The notes beneath the pieces are model-generated. The model was not told where the DNA came from. It saw only the letters and a list, made by a program, of their open reading frames with translations, and ran no database searches. The position numbers and the translations under genes are program-made. DNA of 64,000 nt, taken from positions 3,472,001 to 3,536,000 of the forward strand of contig JAGMVK010000001.1 in the NCBI GenBank assembly GCA_020747065.1. The letters run 5' to 3'. Below, piece after piece: positions 1 to 13,211 of this stretch; within the stretch, counting starts at the first letter, position 1; every line of letters begins with the position of its first letter. Source of the DNA: Cadophora sp. MPI-SDFR-AT-0126 (lineage: Eukaryota > Ascomycota > Leotiomycetes > Helotiales > Ploettnerulaceae).

Positions 1-558
1 CTTAACCCCACCCGAATCCAAACATTGACGCCGGACATCAGAATCTCGACGTCATTCTAATCCGAAGAGGGTGCCATAATTGGGCATTGCATGTCAGAAG
101 TTCGAAGAGCAGACATAGGAGACCACTAGGAATCACCCCGCTCTCCTGGCCGAGCAAAGCCAAAAAGGATGACTTGAAATTTCGAAGCTCAGGCTCAAAG
201 CAAACGAGCAAATCAAATTTACTACATCAAGCCTCTGTAAACTTGCAGCGTTACATCTCGCTATGGTATCCAATTTAGGCAGCTCATAGATGACCCCAAA
301 TGTGCCAAGGATTCCCCGTATCCTGTGCCGCGGTGAAACCTTGGCGTCACACAGTATATCTACTCGGCTGCCCCCTCCAAAACTCCTTCTTTCCTTCTCA
401 TCTTGCCATGTCCGCATGATATGACAGCCTTTTGTCCACGCACAGAAGTTATCGCATCTGCGACTTAGATTAGAACGTAAAGAATTGAAAGACCATCGCA
501 TCTTGCGAACAAATAAAGTAAACTTGCTCTCGACTTCTCGTCGGGTGCGCTCAGCGTG
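1..558. other. Upstream region, no gene seen
   Basis: No reading frame here shows a recognisable motif or a credible splice structure. The stretch probably holds the promoter of the ABC transporter that starts at 559 and the flank of a gene outside the window. Confidence 0.5.
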
Positions 559-3500
559 ATGAACCAAAGCGATTTCACGGCATCGCTATGCCAGCCATCA
601 AATGACAACTCTTTCGGACCAATTGTCAAAGGCTGTCGTTCCGACTTTGACTTCACGCTGTTATTCGAGCAGAACTTCCTCTCGCTTGGTCCGGCAGCGT
701 TGCTGCTTCTCCTCGCGCCTCCCCGCATCATCACGCTTCTGCGCTCCAACACCAAGACGCGGCTATCTCGATTTCGATCAATCAAAACCGTAAGACAAAC
801 CCTATGAGTCGCAGTACTAGGCTAATACAGATACGTACAGGTCTTATGTCTATCACTCATCGGTGTCCAAATCGGCCTGCTCGTACTCTGGACATCAAAT
901 CGCGTGACTCTGGCCACGCTACCGTCCTCGGCTTTGTCATTCGCAGCTGCCATCGCGATCCTCCTTCTCTCTGGTCTTGAAGATAGCCGAGCCGTTCAGC
1001 CTTCTTTCATACTCAGCATCTATCTCCTCTCAACACTACTCTTCGATGCCGTCCAGGTTCGAACTTTGTACCTTCGCCATGACGACCCCGCAATTCTTGG
1101 CCTCTTCACCGCGAGTGTCGCCATCAAAGCCGTTCTTCTCATCTTGGAAAGTCGCAGCAAACGCCGCTATTTGAGAGCTCCATACAATGCTTACTCTCCA
1201 GAAACGACCGGAGGAATATTCAACAGAAGTTTCTTCTGGTGGATCAATCCGATTCTCGCGACTGGATTTCGCAGACTCCTCACTTTGGACGACCTTTTCC
1301 AAACCGATGCGTCGCTTCTGTCTGAACCGCTTCGAGATCGCATGCAAAAGTCTTGGGACAAATGTGAGCAATTACTCTGGGCATCGATGATTTGAAACTG
1401 ACTTGGAAATCCTAGACCACGCTCGAGGAACTTCTCGCCTAGCTGTTTCGATTTTGCACTGTTTGAGATGGCCATTCCTGTCCGTTATCTTTCCGCGCTT
1501 GTGTTTGATTGGGTTCAATTATTCGCAGCCGTTTTTGATCAGCTCGGCTATCAACTTTGTTTCCGATCCGTCGGCCAGTCGCAACAAGAACCATGGGTAT
1601 GGATTGATAGGAGCGGCAGCATTGATCTACCTTGGAATAGCTGTGAGTATCGTCAGGGCGGTTTGATAGATGTATTTTGTAGCTGACTAATGAATCCAGA
1701 TATCTACCACTCATTACCAGCATGCAGTCAATCGAGTGTTGGTCGGATTTAGGGGAGCGGTGGTATCCCTCATCTTCTCAAAGACGCTGAAGCAGCACGC
1801 CGATTTACAAGATAAAGAAGCATCTTTGACTCACATGAGTAGTGATATCGATCAACTTACCTTCAGTTTGGATGCTCTTTGCCAGGTATGGGCGCAAGTC
1901 ATCGAGCTTGTTATTGGTCTGTACCTGCTTAGCAGAAATCTCGGATGGGTCTGCGTTGCTCCCATTGTCATTGTCGTCAGTAAGTTGTCTGTGCCGCCCA
2001 CTCATTCTATGTCCATGCTCACGGATCAGTTTCAACTCTATGTGCTGGCCAAGTCACCAAGTTGATTGGTCCGAGGCAAAGAAACTGGATCGCAGCTGTC
2101 CAGACGCGTGTCGGGATGACCTCTTCTATGCTTGGTTCAATGAAAAGTGTCAAAATGATGGGATTATCTAATGTCCTTTCAAAGACGCTCCAAAATCAGA
2201 GAGTCAGAGAATTGAATCTGTCAAAGAAATTCAGAGTCATGGGACTGTGGCGCATGATATTGTGTATGATCCCAATTATTCACGGGTTGGACGCTGCTAA
2301 TCGCCCCTAGCTTTCCTGCCCACGACAGTCGGACCAATGGTGACTTTCGTTATTTTTGCAATCCAAGCATCGGTGAGCGGATCCGAGAGGTTATCAACCA
2401 GTGAGACGTTCTCCTCGTTGTCAATCATATCTCTCCTTACATCTCCTGCTGAAGAATTTCTGCAAACATTGCCTATGATTGGAATGGCCACTGGATGCTT
2501 GGAAAGGATACAGAAGTTCCTTCTCTCCGACTCGTGTGAAGATCGGCGACTCACTCAAGAAGGCGCAAATTCTGCAGACCAGCATGAAACTGAGCATGGG
2601 ATTGAGCTTCAGAGCTTCGTAAGAAACTCGGCTGACATTGTCCTTTCCGTCCGTAATGCCAGCATCAAGCCCTCGGCGTCCGCGGAGACAGTTGTACGGC
2701 AAATCAATCTCGATGTTATCAAAGGATCCCTGACCATGGTAGTCGGAGTTGTGGGGTCTGGCAAGTCAACACTGCTGAAAGCTATCATTGGCGAACTGCA
2801 ATGCGAGACCGGATCCATCATCGCCAACTTCAAAACCTCCGCTTACTGCAGCCAAACGCCTTGGCTTCAGAATACCACTGTTCGCAAGATCGTAACCGGA
2901 CATGACGCCCATAGCCAGGACGACAATCAATGGTATACCTCGGTCCTTCATGCATGTGCTTTTGATCGCGACGTGCTGGATCTGCCAGACCAGCATGATA
3001 CGATCATCGGAAGTCGAGGAGTGACCCTCAGCGGTGGACAGAAGCAACGATTGGTATGTATGAACCTTGTTAAAAGCGAGGGACTGCTAATTTTGATCAG
3101 GCACTCGCAAGAGCTGTCTACGCGAGGAAAAGCGTCGTTGTACTCGATGATGTTCTCAGCGCGATCGATGGTAAAACCGAGGCACTTATTGCTGAACGTC
3201 TGTTTGGAGCCTCTGGACTTTTCAAGAAGCTGGGATGTAGTGTTATCCTCGCTACACATGCCAGTAAGTTGCCCACATACTTGCATCGTGCAGTCGCTGA
3301 TAAGTTTGTAGTCAAGCACCTTCCCCTGGCAGATAACATTCTCATTCTCGGTGCAGACGGTAGCATGATTGAGCAAGGAACATTTCAAGAACTTCGGGAT
3401 CGAAAATTGGAATTGATCAATTCGGTACTTGACCAGCTGCAACAGCCCACCAACCATGATCTCGCGGACCAACAGGAGGCTCACGAACACAGAAGCCCAG

Positions 3501-5457
3501 CTGGCAACCAAGTCAAGACAGCCTCAGATAACGAGACCGCAGACTTGACAAGAAGAATCGGAGACATCTCAGTGTATGGTTACTACCTGAAGTCTATCGG
3601 ATGGAAAATCGCCTTAGCAAATGTTGCAACAGCCTTGGTTTGGACAGTAGGATCAAACTTCCCTCGTAAGTAAAGCCAATGGTTCCTTGTACATTATGCT
3701 CATCGAAAATGTAGCTTTGTGGCTCACCTGGTATGCCAATCATACGGTACAAGAGGTTGGACTATTCATCGGTATTTATGTCACAACTGCAGTGGTAGCT
3801 CTATCAGCCGCGACCGGGCTTCTCTAGTGAGTGTTAATTTGACCCTTGATTCCTGACCCGACACGCTGATCAGCCGTAGCAATCTCTATATGAAACTCAT
3901 TCCGAGATCTGGCACTGGTCTTCATAAGATCCTTCTCACAGCCGTCATGGGAGCTCCACAGTCCTTTTTTGACGAGACAGATTCTGGGCTCGTGCTGAAT
4001 CGGTTTAGTCAAGATATGACGCTCATCGATGCTAGTCTCCCTGGTGCTGCAGCAATGTGCTTCTCTGGTAAGTAAAAATTACTCAATAGAAAGATAGTAA
4101 ACTGATGCAACTAGCCTTCCTCCAATGCCTCGCTCAATTCGGACTTATCGCTACTGGTTCAACTTACATGGCTCTTACATGCCCCGCCCTCGTGCTTTGT
4201 GTCTACTTCCTGCAGAGTTTCTACCTTCGAACATCACGACAAATGAGATTTCTGGACCTGGAATGCAAAAGCCCATTATATACACACTTCACGGAGACCA
4301 TTGAGGGCCTCTCAACAATTCGAGCATTTGGGTGGGAAGAACACTTCTTACGAGAAAACATCGCGCTACTCGACAAATCCCAACGTCCCCACTACCTCAT
4401 GTACTGTATTCAGCGCTGGTTCAATCTCGTCTTGCTCCTCTTGGTTGGCCTCACAGCGGTGGTAGTCGTTGCTTTGGCCACGAGTCTCACCAGTACCACA
4501 ACTGGCGGTCGACTTGGTGTTTCTTTGAGCTCCATTGTGAACTTCAACTTCAGCCTGGGAATGTTTATGATGTTCTGGACTCAGATGGAAACTTCCCTGG
4601 GTGCGATTGCTAGACTAAAGAGCTTCGAGAAAGAAACGGTGTCTGAGCATAAGGAAGAAGAGACTTTCATTCCAAGCCATGAATGGCCTAGCTCGGGTGC
4701 TATTGAGTTCAGGAATGTCTCGGCTTCATATGGGTATACTGGACTTCAATCATCTCGAGGTTTTTCTTGCTAACAAGTGGTATCAGCTCATCTCCAGCAC
4801 TCCACGATGTGTCTTTGAACATCAAATCGGGCGAGAAAATTGGCATCTGTGGTCGCACCGGAAGGTAAATTCACCTGTATTAATTGAGGTGCAAGGGCTG
4901 ACTTCTCTCACAGTGGAAAGAGTACACTTCTGTCCGTCCTACTTCGCATTCTTGACATGACATCCGGCACAATTCTCATTGATGGTATCGACCTGCAAAT
5001 GGTTCCCCGCGAAATTATCCGCTCCCGCATCGTCACAATCCCCCAAGAACCATTCATACTCTCGGGCTCCGTCCGTCTCAACGCCGATCCAACATCAACC
5101 GCCACAAATGAGTCTATCACCGCTGCATTGACCAAGGTTGGACTTTGGGACATCTTGTCTACACGCGGCGGTCTTGATGCTGACATGACAGCCAACCCTC
5201 TATCCCAAGGCCAACAGCAAATTTTCTGCCTTGCGAGAGCAATGCTGAAAACGAACGCCAAGATCTTAGTTTTGGATGAGGCGACGAGCAATGTTGATGC
5301 GGAGACTGATCGAACGATGCAGCGAGTTATCAGGGAAGAGTTCAAGGAATTCACGGTCCTGACTGTTGCTCATCGTATGGATACTATCATGGACTCGGAT
5401 AGGATTGCGGTTTTGGATGGAGGGAGGTTGGTTGAGTTCAAGGAGCCGCAGAAGTGA
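559..5457 (+). CDS. ABC transporter, ABCC (MRP-like) full transporter
   Basis: Predicted ATP-driven exporter of conjugates or xenobiotics in the plasma or vacuolar membrane. Thirteen exons splice to 1433 aa: 559-789, 841-1363, 1416-1642, 1700-1979, 2030-2263, 2311-3053, 3101-3263, 3312-3665, 3715-3826, 3874-4067, 4115-4733, 4787-4864 and 4914-5457. The N-terminus (NDNSFGPIVKGC, then FDFTLLFEQ) is the usual start of fungal ABCC proteins and is followed by an extra membrane domain. NBD1 has Walker A GVVGSGKST (~residue 645), signature LSGGQKQR (~738) and a Walker B with the D-D pair usual for ABCC NBD1 (~760). NBD2 has Walker A GRTGSGKST split by the last intron (~1253), signature LSQGQQQ (~1348) and Walker B LVLDEATS (~1370). 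Length and layout fit the family, with no lesion seen. The substrate cannot be told from sequence. The start is the first ATG in frame with the conserved N-terminus. Confidence 0.93.
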
Positions 5458-6948
5458 CGTCTTTGCAATCCTCAACCTGCCGTCCTCGCAAAGTTCTTAT
5501 CTTTCGACTGGTGTATATTCGTGGTGATGTGTTTTCTCTGCTGTTTTCTGCCCTTATTTCGCTGTTTCCTCGAGCCTAATTCACTATTGCACTTTCCTCC
5601 CTTTGTGGTCGAGTCAAGCAGAGCTGGGATGTTTCCGACGGTGTTTACTTTTATATTATGTGAAGCGTGATCTAGTTCGGTATTAAAGAAATAATATTGG
5701 ATGAGATATTACACTCGTGCACTAATGCCCTGAATACCAGCTGTTCATGGGATAAGAGGTGGTTTTATGAACTTCGTGAAGTACATTGCACTATTACAGC
5801 CTTCGGGAAAAGGCTTTTACCTTTCTTCTTTTGGCTCAAAGTGATCCAATTGAACGAATAGGAGAACGTGAAAGTTCTGTCAACTAATTCGAATCGCAGA
5901 AGCAAATTAATTGCAGAAGAAAACTTCTGATACCGCAAGTAGACGGTCTGATTTCCACTTTGCGAATTGAGTTCGTGTTGGGGAGATAATTGTTCGAGCA
6001 GTGGAGATGATGGCGAAGAATTGGGCTGCTGCAAGACAATTGTGGGGGTGACGTGGAAAGTGATGGGCGGGGTTGACGCCTTTTGAGTGAGACAAGAGTT
6101 GAACAGAACAGAAGAGGAAATGTGAAATTCCCAAACAGGGTTCTCTGTAGGCAAATGTGTCCAAATAAGAATATCAAAGGTTCCCGATTCTAGTCCACAA
6201 TCATTAACATTCCTCTTGATGCAACAGCCACCAACATTCATTCATTCAACTCACGAATTAAAATCCTCAAATCACCCACATTCAAACAAAGCAATGCATC
6301 TCGTCCGTCCAGCATCTTATCAACCTCGTATCTATCGAAATTACCTTGGCGTAATATTATGGGGACCTCGGGCGTCCTTGCCGAGCGTTCCTGCGTTCCG
6401 TCCCCACACATGGAAAGTCCCCGGTCCCGTGTCCCGTAACCTGATCATTGACAAGGTTCAGACGGGATGTTTCACAAAATTCGTGAAGGATTGGCACGGT
6501 GGCGCTGCGTGGCGCGGGTGACAGGCTTGGAGGATTGCAGCTCCCATTGCGATACGCCGGCTTTGCTCGCCGAGGGCGGGAGGACGGCGAAGGGGTGCAA
6601 CGGTGGTGCTGCACACGTGAAGTGTCAAGAGGATGGATCTCTTTGTGCACGAGTTCGTAGACGATGGAGATACTGAATTAAGAAGGCCCCTGGCGATTCT
6701 GAGACATTGGGTATTGAATGCGACATTCGAACACAACCATCATCCTTATTTACTTTCAAGGGCAGCTGAAGCTGTGATGTGATAACTTTTCTGTGTCTGA
6801 ATTTGTTGCATTTTAACGTATAACAAATACACGACGATCCATTACATTAACAAACTCCAATCCATATCCTCCAAAGCCCCATTTTAACCCAAGCCTTCCA
6901 AGTTCCAATCCCCTAACCGAAGTGAATCAAAACAAAAACGCAGCCTTT
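5458..6948. other. Intergenic, convergent 3' flanks
   Basis: This lies between the ends of the ABC transporter (+) and the GPI protein (-). Open frames of up to about 158 codons on the minus strand (5765-6241) have no motif or signal peptide and are not called. Confidence 0.5.
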
Positions 6949-7969
6949 TTACAAGAGCGCAACAGCGATGGCACCAGCAGCACCGGCAAGCATCTCAATA
7001 CCACCGGAAACGCGTCCGGCGGCAGCAGTGACGACAAGACCGGAAGAAGTGCTGGTCTTGGATGGAACAACGACGGTTCCTGGGTAGGTTGGGGAGGGGA
7101 CAGGTGCCAATGTGGTGTAGGTTGGCGTCTCTCCTGGTGGGTAGGTGGGGACGACGATGGTGACAACGCCGGTAGAGGTTGGGTACACGGTGGTTGAAGT
7201 GGACTCGCTGGAGACGTAGGTCTCAGTCGTGTAGTAAGTGCAAGTCGAGGTGCTTGGTCCCTTGGGAGTGTAAGTTGGGACTGATGCGACTGGGCAGACG
7301 GTTGTGGTGAAGACGTAGGTCTCGGTAGTGACGTGAGGACCAGCTGGGCAGTTTGTAACAGTAGGCTTGCAAGATGTGATGGTGTACTCAGTGATAGCGT
7401 AGATGGTAGAAGTGGTGTATGCCTCCTTGCTGGAGCTGGTCGTGTAGACTGGGTACTCGGAGCTGGTGGAGGAACTTGGGTACGAGGACTTGCTGGTCTC
7501 AACGGGGTATGAGGAGCTTGGTGTTACAGTGGCTTCGTAGGAGCTGCTAGACTCACTTGAAGGTGTGTATTCGGCCGAGGAGCTTGAGGTGGTCTCAGAA
7601 GTAGTGTAAGGAGCACTGGTTGATTCCGAGGTTGAGGATGAGACACTGGCACTTGAAGTGTGAGTCGCTGTGTAGGTGATACAAGAGCATGCAGAGCTGA
7701 TGGCCGTCGAGTCTCCACCACAGTTCTGGTAATCGGATGGGACGTCCGTGATAGAGCCGTCGAGATACCCGAAGCAGAAAGGAGCGACAGTATCGGTGAA
7801 GCGAGAGTCGATCATGTTTCTGTAACAGTTGTCGGGCTCCTGGAATGGACACCATTAGCAGCTGATATTTTTTCCTTGAAGAGGATTGATGACTTACACA
7901 GTCTGGGTAGGTCCAGGCATTGACAAGAGTAAGAGCAAGAGCTCCCAAGGACATGTAAGTAGCGTGCAT
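6949..7969 (-). CDS. Ser/Thr-rich GPI-anchored cell-surface protein
   Basis: Likely structural or adhesive cell-wall protein. Two exons (7969-7898 and 7839-6949, 58-bp intron) give 320 aa. A signal peptide (about 18 residues, ending VNA) precedes a short cysteine-bearing N-terminal domain with [23 protein letters not shown] and SACSC. A long Ser/Thr/Pro/Tyr-rich stalk follows, with repeated TTETYV and SSSYP-type units expected to be heavily O-mannosylated. The C-terminus has small residues before a hydrophobic tail ([12 protein letters not shown]), as expected for GPI attachment. The intron is secure because it joins DC to EPDNCYRN, a run typical of this fungal protein class. It resembles Ser-rich wall proteins whose molecular roles are largely unknown. 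Confidence 0.85.
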
Positions 7970-10900
7970 CTTGACTGATGTTTTGAGTCTTGTGGATTGA
8001 AGATTGGAAATGCAAAGCGAGTGACTGTTGTAGAAACGAGTGTATGTGGATGAACAAAGAGTGACTTGGGAACAGCGGAGACAAAGACTTTTGAGGGAAA
8101 TCTGGGAGTTGTTGGCTCAACATGGGAGGATACGAGGTTCAAGTAATGGCCTTATTGTCCCGCGCCAAGGTCCCCATGCTGAAGATGTGGTCAAGGAACA
8201 TTGTGGCGCTTTGCAGGGGCATCAACGAATTGACTTGCAGGATTGCATGCGGGAGGGTTCCTCGTCGATAGTGGAAATTACAGGCTGCCCCTCGACGGCC
8301 CAGGACACGGGAGATGCAGAAAAAGACCAACGCTCTGGTCATCGGTTAGAATAGGGGAGAGCCTATGCTGTTTTGGGCTGAGTGTGAAGCGAATATTTTG
8401 GCTGTCGCGCGTCTCGCCAGGGGAGGATTGTGCGCTGTAACGTTGTAATTGGACGAAAACAAAATAGAACTAAACTCGATTGAGGAGGTCAGAAGCACTC
8501 TGGAAAAGCTCGGTTACACTTGAACTTGTACCAAGAATAGAAGATCGACGATAGAAATAGGGCAGAGTCAGGGGTAACAGCCAATCAGTACGGGGTGAAT
8601 ATAGTTGTGCAGCCATGCCCAACAACAACTTGATTTAGTTCTCGGAAAACCGGCTTGCTCTGGTAGGATCGCGAAAACCATGATTGTTGGGGAGTTGAAG
8701 ATTTTTTCGTGCCTGACTGTTCTGACTGGATGCAAAAGATCAGCCTGTATGCAGAAGTGAAGTTCTAGAACAGAGTCTGCCAGCACAACGAAAACCTTAC
8801 ATGTGGGGCGTTCAGTCTTGCTGTCAGCGTTCCTGACTTGTACCTGACTAGCAAAGTGGCCGCTGGAACTTCTTCGATCGCCTCGTGTCCACCTCGCGAG
8901 TTAACATCCAATAGTGTGGATATCGCGTGTTCATGACTCCATCGCAAACCGTGATTTCGGAGATTTTGGTACGAACCCCGCACACCAGAAAGCTTCGATC
9001 AGCTCAGGAACCCCACTGGAGTTCTTGTCCTGAGACACAAGCAGTGAAGATGTTTAATCCGTGCAACTGCAGATGAGTTGAGATGTGATGCAGGTACGGA
9101 CAGCAAAGCGGTAGGATGCAATGGAAAACGTGAAACACTATGGGAACCTTGAATAGCGGTTTTGTTGACGCATCGGGATTATTCATCGAGGATAAATTCG
9201 GCTGACGATCGTTGCCTTCCTTGTACGACTTTCTGAGCGACCTTGATTGCTTAGCGTTGAATCTTCATCGCTTCGACCCCCGAAATGAACTCTCGTGTCC
9301 AACATATATTGATTTCGTCTTGAGTCCTCGGTCCCTTACGAGAGTAGAAGCTCACTCCTATGTGTACTACGTCATATTTTTCAGTCCGGAATCCGAACCC
9401 ATTCACACCTTTGCATCGGTACGGAATGGGACGGAACTGAACTGTAGTTACATTTCTGTGCTTCGTTCAGCACTTATCTGAGGAAGGCGCGACAACAAAG
9501 CCTTCATATCATTCATACATCCCTGTTATCAGCATATACTTAATAATTAAATTGGGACAGAAAAGTGCCTGCTGTACCTCACGAGGCGATGGAGATCTCA
9601 GTAGCGCAATGCTACCAATTCTTTTCGTCAATTCTTCTGCAATACATGATGAGATTAATTTTGGCATCACGTTCATGCAAAGCACTTGTTACGCTGTTAC
9701 TTCTTGTTCCTTCAAGTGTAGCAGATCTCTTCAATCCTTTCGCTCTGTGTTTTGGCGAGTCACTTTCAAGTTTCCCATGTTTTGCTTTGCAACTTACCTA
9801 AATTGTTCATGCACAATATCTTGATAAACTTCGAGAGAGTAAGCATGCTTTAAATTTTGTCCACATAATTATATCGTCTGAAAGTCTAGTGCTTGGATCC
9901 AAATTGAGTTCTCCAATCTCTAGTCCTTATGCGATTGCCACCGTGTCGTTCGAGCATCATTGCACAGCAGACTGCAGCTGCATGGTCGAGAGGTACCGTG
10001 CAACTGACTACGTGGCATATGAATCCTCATGTCTGTGTCGCAATTCATTTCCTGGGCTCAGCTGGTGTTTTTGAAGACTGCAGTAGCGATATACTTGGAG
10101 AATGAATTTAATTTCATCGTCACGACGTACTTCAGCTAGCCGAAGAGGTCTCATTCCCAACTTAGTCTGTTTTGGAGGAAAATAAATTATGTCTTGTTAC
10201 ATTTTGGGCGGCTTACGTTGGATGGCGATCATGACTTGCATCGTCACTGGGGTACATTTTCGCTTACCAGGTCGTTGGGATTGTGGCTTACGAGTGGCCA
10301 GCTGGGATGTTTCGAAATCAGAAGAAATTGTATGCTTTCTTAATGCAAAGTGAAAGTTCCAAAATATATATCAAATGCTAAGGCATTGAAGCGTGGTTCT
10401 GATCAAGTGGGGCCATATCAAGCTTGGCCAATTCCCCCGCTTCCAACGAGGGGTATCCAGGAGGAAGTGTCGTCCCTCCGCAGTTCTTTGCCATTCTCTT
10501 ATCTGTCAGAGGAAGTAAAAACAATATATAGAAATTTCCAAGGTAAGAGAAGGTTTCAAAATGGTGTGTAACACATTTTGGCTCATTGTTTGGATTTTGC
10601 TAATTCTCGCTTCCGACCAAAGTGGCGACTCGAACCCAGTGAGCAGCATCCCATTCACGTGGATATTCACTTTTCTACTTTCATGATAGCATCTGTCATG
10701 ATTTTCCTATCCCTAATGCTCAGTAACTATAACCGGGCGATACTCATCCTTTTTATTCACCATTGCCACTTGTGTCCAGTCAGCGTTGTTGGGTTGCAAG
10801 GTTGATACTTCATCACGGTTATGTGAGCTTTATCTTGATAAATTTTCAGCATCAAAAAGACATCAGAAATAGAAAAGATCAATGAAAGAAATCTATGCCG

Positions 10901-11352
10901 TTCAATATTTACATTTAAAAGCATTCGGCTTTACCCTGCTGTTGAAATTTCATTTTGGTGCCTTGAATGCACATTTTGGTACTCGTCATAGCGAATCACC
11001 CAAACTGGACTGGAAAGGGATGACTTGTGTGTGCTTCCGCCTCTGAATAAGAGTTGCAAGTCACAAAGTGAATAAGTCTCCGACTCACAACTTCTGAAAG
11101 AACGGTTGACAATTGGTGGGTCCGTGAATGGGATATCAGGCTTGGTCCGAGACGTCGCCCGCTGCGTCGTGGGGTATAAATGTTCTCTGATCTTTATCCA
11201 TATTCCTATTTTTCCTTCCCACAGTTCTTCATACAAACATCAACAAGTTCTACTTTGACCAACAAACTTCACTAAATCCTCATAGTACGTCTGGCCCTCT
11301 TAAGCTTTGTGTCTTACGGCACTAATATCTCATAGGATTCAGACAAGTCCAC
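7970..11352. other. Long gene-poor stretch
   Basis: About 3.4 kb without a convincing gene on either strand. Open frames are short, mostly lack an ATG or signal, and do not link through good splice sites. The first few hundred bases should hold the promoter of the GPI-protein gene; 11150-11350 holds the promoter and leader of the small secreted protein (a TATA-like tataaatg lies at 11174). Confidence 0.5.
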
Positions 11353-11402
11353 ACTTCAACTTCAACTTCAACTTCAACTTCAACTTCAACTTCAACTTCA
11401 AC
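11353..11402 (+). repeat. CTTCAA hexanucleotide microsatellite
   Basis: About eight perfect copies of ACTTCA sit in the presumed 5' leader, about 170 bp before the start codon of the small secreted protein gene. The tract is CT/CA-rich on the coding strand, as fungal 5' UTRs often are, and is probably length-variable between strains. Confidence 0.9.
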
Positions 11403-11569
11403 TACATGCTCTTCTCATTTAGGTAAGTATCGAGGCTGCTCACTCCCAACTCTGTTCCCAAATAGGAAGCAACCCTCCCAAAAGAAACAAGTCGGTTTCG
11501 CACATCATGCTAACTGGACCAAGGCATCCTCACCATCTCCGCATATCCAGACTTCTACTCCCTCCTAAA

Positions 11570-12196
11570 ATGAAGTACACTCGCATCCAAGCTATGCTCA
11601 ACATCCTCATGATGCCACTGGCCCTCATGGCTACCGCAGCCCCAACCATCTCAACCTCCGGAACACCCACCTCTCTCGACATCGTCAATTCCACACCCGA
11701 CACCTCCACCATCAACTCCCGCTCCCCTTTCGGCATAGAATACATGCAACTCGGCTACAACGGCTTCCAGCCCTGCTTTCCCAACCCTCAACAAGCAAAT
11801 ATGTGCACCGTGACCCTTATCTCGCACCCAAGCTGGAACAACGAGGTCCAACTCTACATCTACGACAATGAATGTAAGCGCATCGGCGAGAACACCCGCG
11901 TCCCTCGCGATATGCTCGCTGCGAAGTGGGGTTGGGGAATGTCGTCGGAACTTCCAAAGTACCTCGTCATCTCCATCGCTCGTGATTGGGAACCTAGTGC
12001 GAGCAAGAACAAAGGAGTCAAGTTGGATTATGGGGATGCGCATTTCAATCCTTTTGTTAATAATAAGTTGCCATTTGACTTAAGTTTCACGACCAAGGGT
12101 TATGTAGGCGACTACACGTTCTTTAGGGCTGCGTTTCCGAGGTAAGTCTCTATGAATGTGGTGTTGCGTAGTTACTAAACTTTTGACAGATGGTAA
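11570..12196 (+). CDS. Small secreted protein, unknown family
   Basis: No family recognised. The protein is 192 aa and begins with a clear signal peptide (MKYTRIQAMLNIL then a hydrophobic run ending TAAP), which is why the ATG at 11570 is preferred over an upstream in-frame one. The mature part has few cysteines (PCFPNP, MCTVT, NECKR) and a central region rich in aromatic and beta-branched residues, suggesting a compact beta domain. Exon 1 is 11570-12141. A good intron (12142-12189, GTAAGT...CTAAAC...CAG) comes immediately before the stop, so splicing ends the protein FPRW; reading through the donor ends it FPR at 12145. Both products are nearly identical. Candidate effector or surface protein by size and signal only. 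Confidence 0.7.
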
Positions 12197-12537
12197 TTGG
12201 AGATATTCGATGATGACGCAATTGGATGTGGAAGTGGCGATATCATGCAGTCACTCAGTGTCTCAATATGTCTCGCGTTACAGGCATGGCGATGATGAGT
12301 GCAATTTAGCTTTATGGCAGTGGTCCATGACAACAGCTCAGCGTGGCTTGATGATAATAATGTAATCGCGTTGCTGGGAAGTCAGTTGTTTGGCATCGAT
12401 GTATTTCTCAGCTTGATAATCTATTTTTGAAGCCAAAAGTCAAGTCTCATCAAGCCAAGACCCATCTGTCTGACACTCATACAATGCTGCTCAGTTGAGA
12501 CTACCGACCCCTCTTCTCATTATCTCCAGTCATGAAA

Positions 12538-13211
12538 TTACTTGGAAGGTCGTGCTCCACCACCAATCGCCATCAACTCCGTGTAGAATACTGGCTTCGT
12601 CAGCAGGTACCTCCTATACAAGGCGATTTCACTTACTCAGTGTTGAGTTGGCTGGTATTGGTCCAACAGCATGGTCTCCATATCCGAATGCAGGTGGCAA
12701 AGTCAATTTCCTAAGCTATCGTCAGACTTTGGACACAGGCTGGAACCCTCAAATGACCTTGGTGAGGGTCGTCAGGAAGGAGGAGTGTGGTCAAGACGCT
12801 GGGTACGCACCTCTGATCGCCAATACACATATCTAAGAGACCCAGTTCCCATCTAAACGGGCAAGAGCTGTTAGACTACAGTACTTGTGGAAACTCGCCA
12901 AAGGTCGAGTAGGATACGAACCCTTTGATGACTTCCCCTGCGCCAATTGTAAAAGCGAATGGTGCTGGAGCGCTGCCGGCGTAGCCTTCACGAGGAGTTA
13001 GCAGCTTTCTCGATTTCGAAATAATCCAAGGCGTACTGGAATCAAACAGTGTTCCATCAGTGAGCGTCCCATTATAATTGACAGAAATCAAATCTCCGTT
13101 CTTCGTCTTCAGAGTACAATCACTCGACCGAATGACCTCGATAACTATTCCATCTTGTGCAACCGCGGAACCGATCGCTGCGAGTGCAAGGAAAATTAGG
13201 AAGTTCTTCAT
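12538..13211 (-). CDS. Secretory-pathway FKBP-type peptidyl-prolyl isomerase
   Basis: Catalyses cis-trans isomerisation of X-Pro bonds, probably in the ER lumen or secreted (FKBP2-like). Five exons: 13211-13037, 12985-12922, 12852-12811 (42 nt), 12710-12637 and 12590-12538, giving 135 aa. A signal peptide (MKNFLIFLALAAIGSAVA) is followed by one complete FKBP domain: VNYNGTLTDGTLFDSS, FTIGAGEVIKGWELGLL, MCIGDQRKLTLPP, FGYGD, then STLIFYTEL. The active-site aromatic after VIKG (W) and the FGYG loop are kept. Without splicing, the frame stops soon after VIKG and looks truncated; the small exons restore the fold exactly. No HDEL-type tail is present (ends GGGARPSK), so secretion is as likely as ER retention. 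All four introns are 46-100 bp. Confidence 0.93.

Noticed and set aside
5765..6241. Minus-strand frame of about 158 codons downstream of the ABC transporter
   Set aside because: Low-complexity hydrophobic and Ser-rich reading with overlapping frames in the same place; no conserved feature or promoter context.
6949..7502. Second long Pro/Ser-rich frame opposite phase within the GPI protein exon
   Set aside because: It is a shadow of the repetitive Ser/Thr codons in the true frame, which has the signal peptide and GPI tail.
11351..11405. CTTCAA array as a CRISPR-like array
   Set aside because: It is a simple hexanucleotide microsatellite without spacers; no cas genes, and the genome is fungal.
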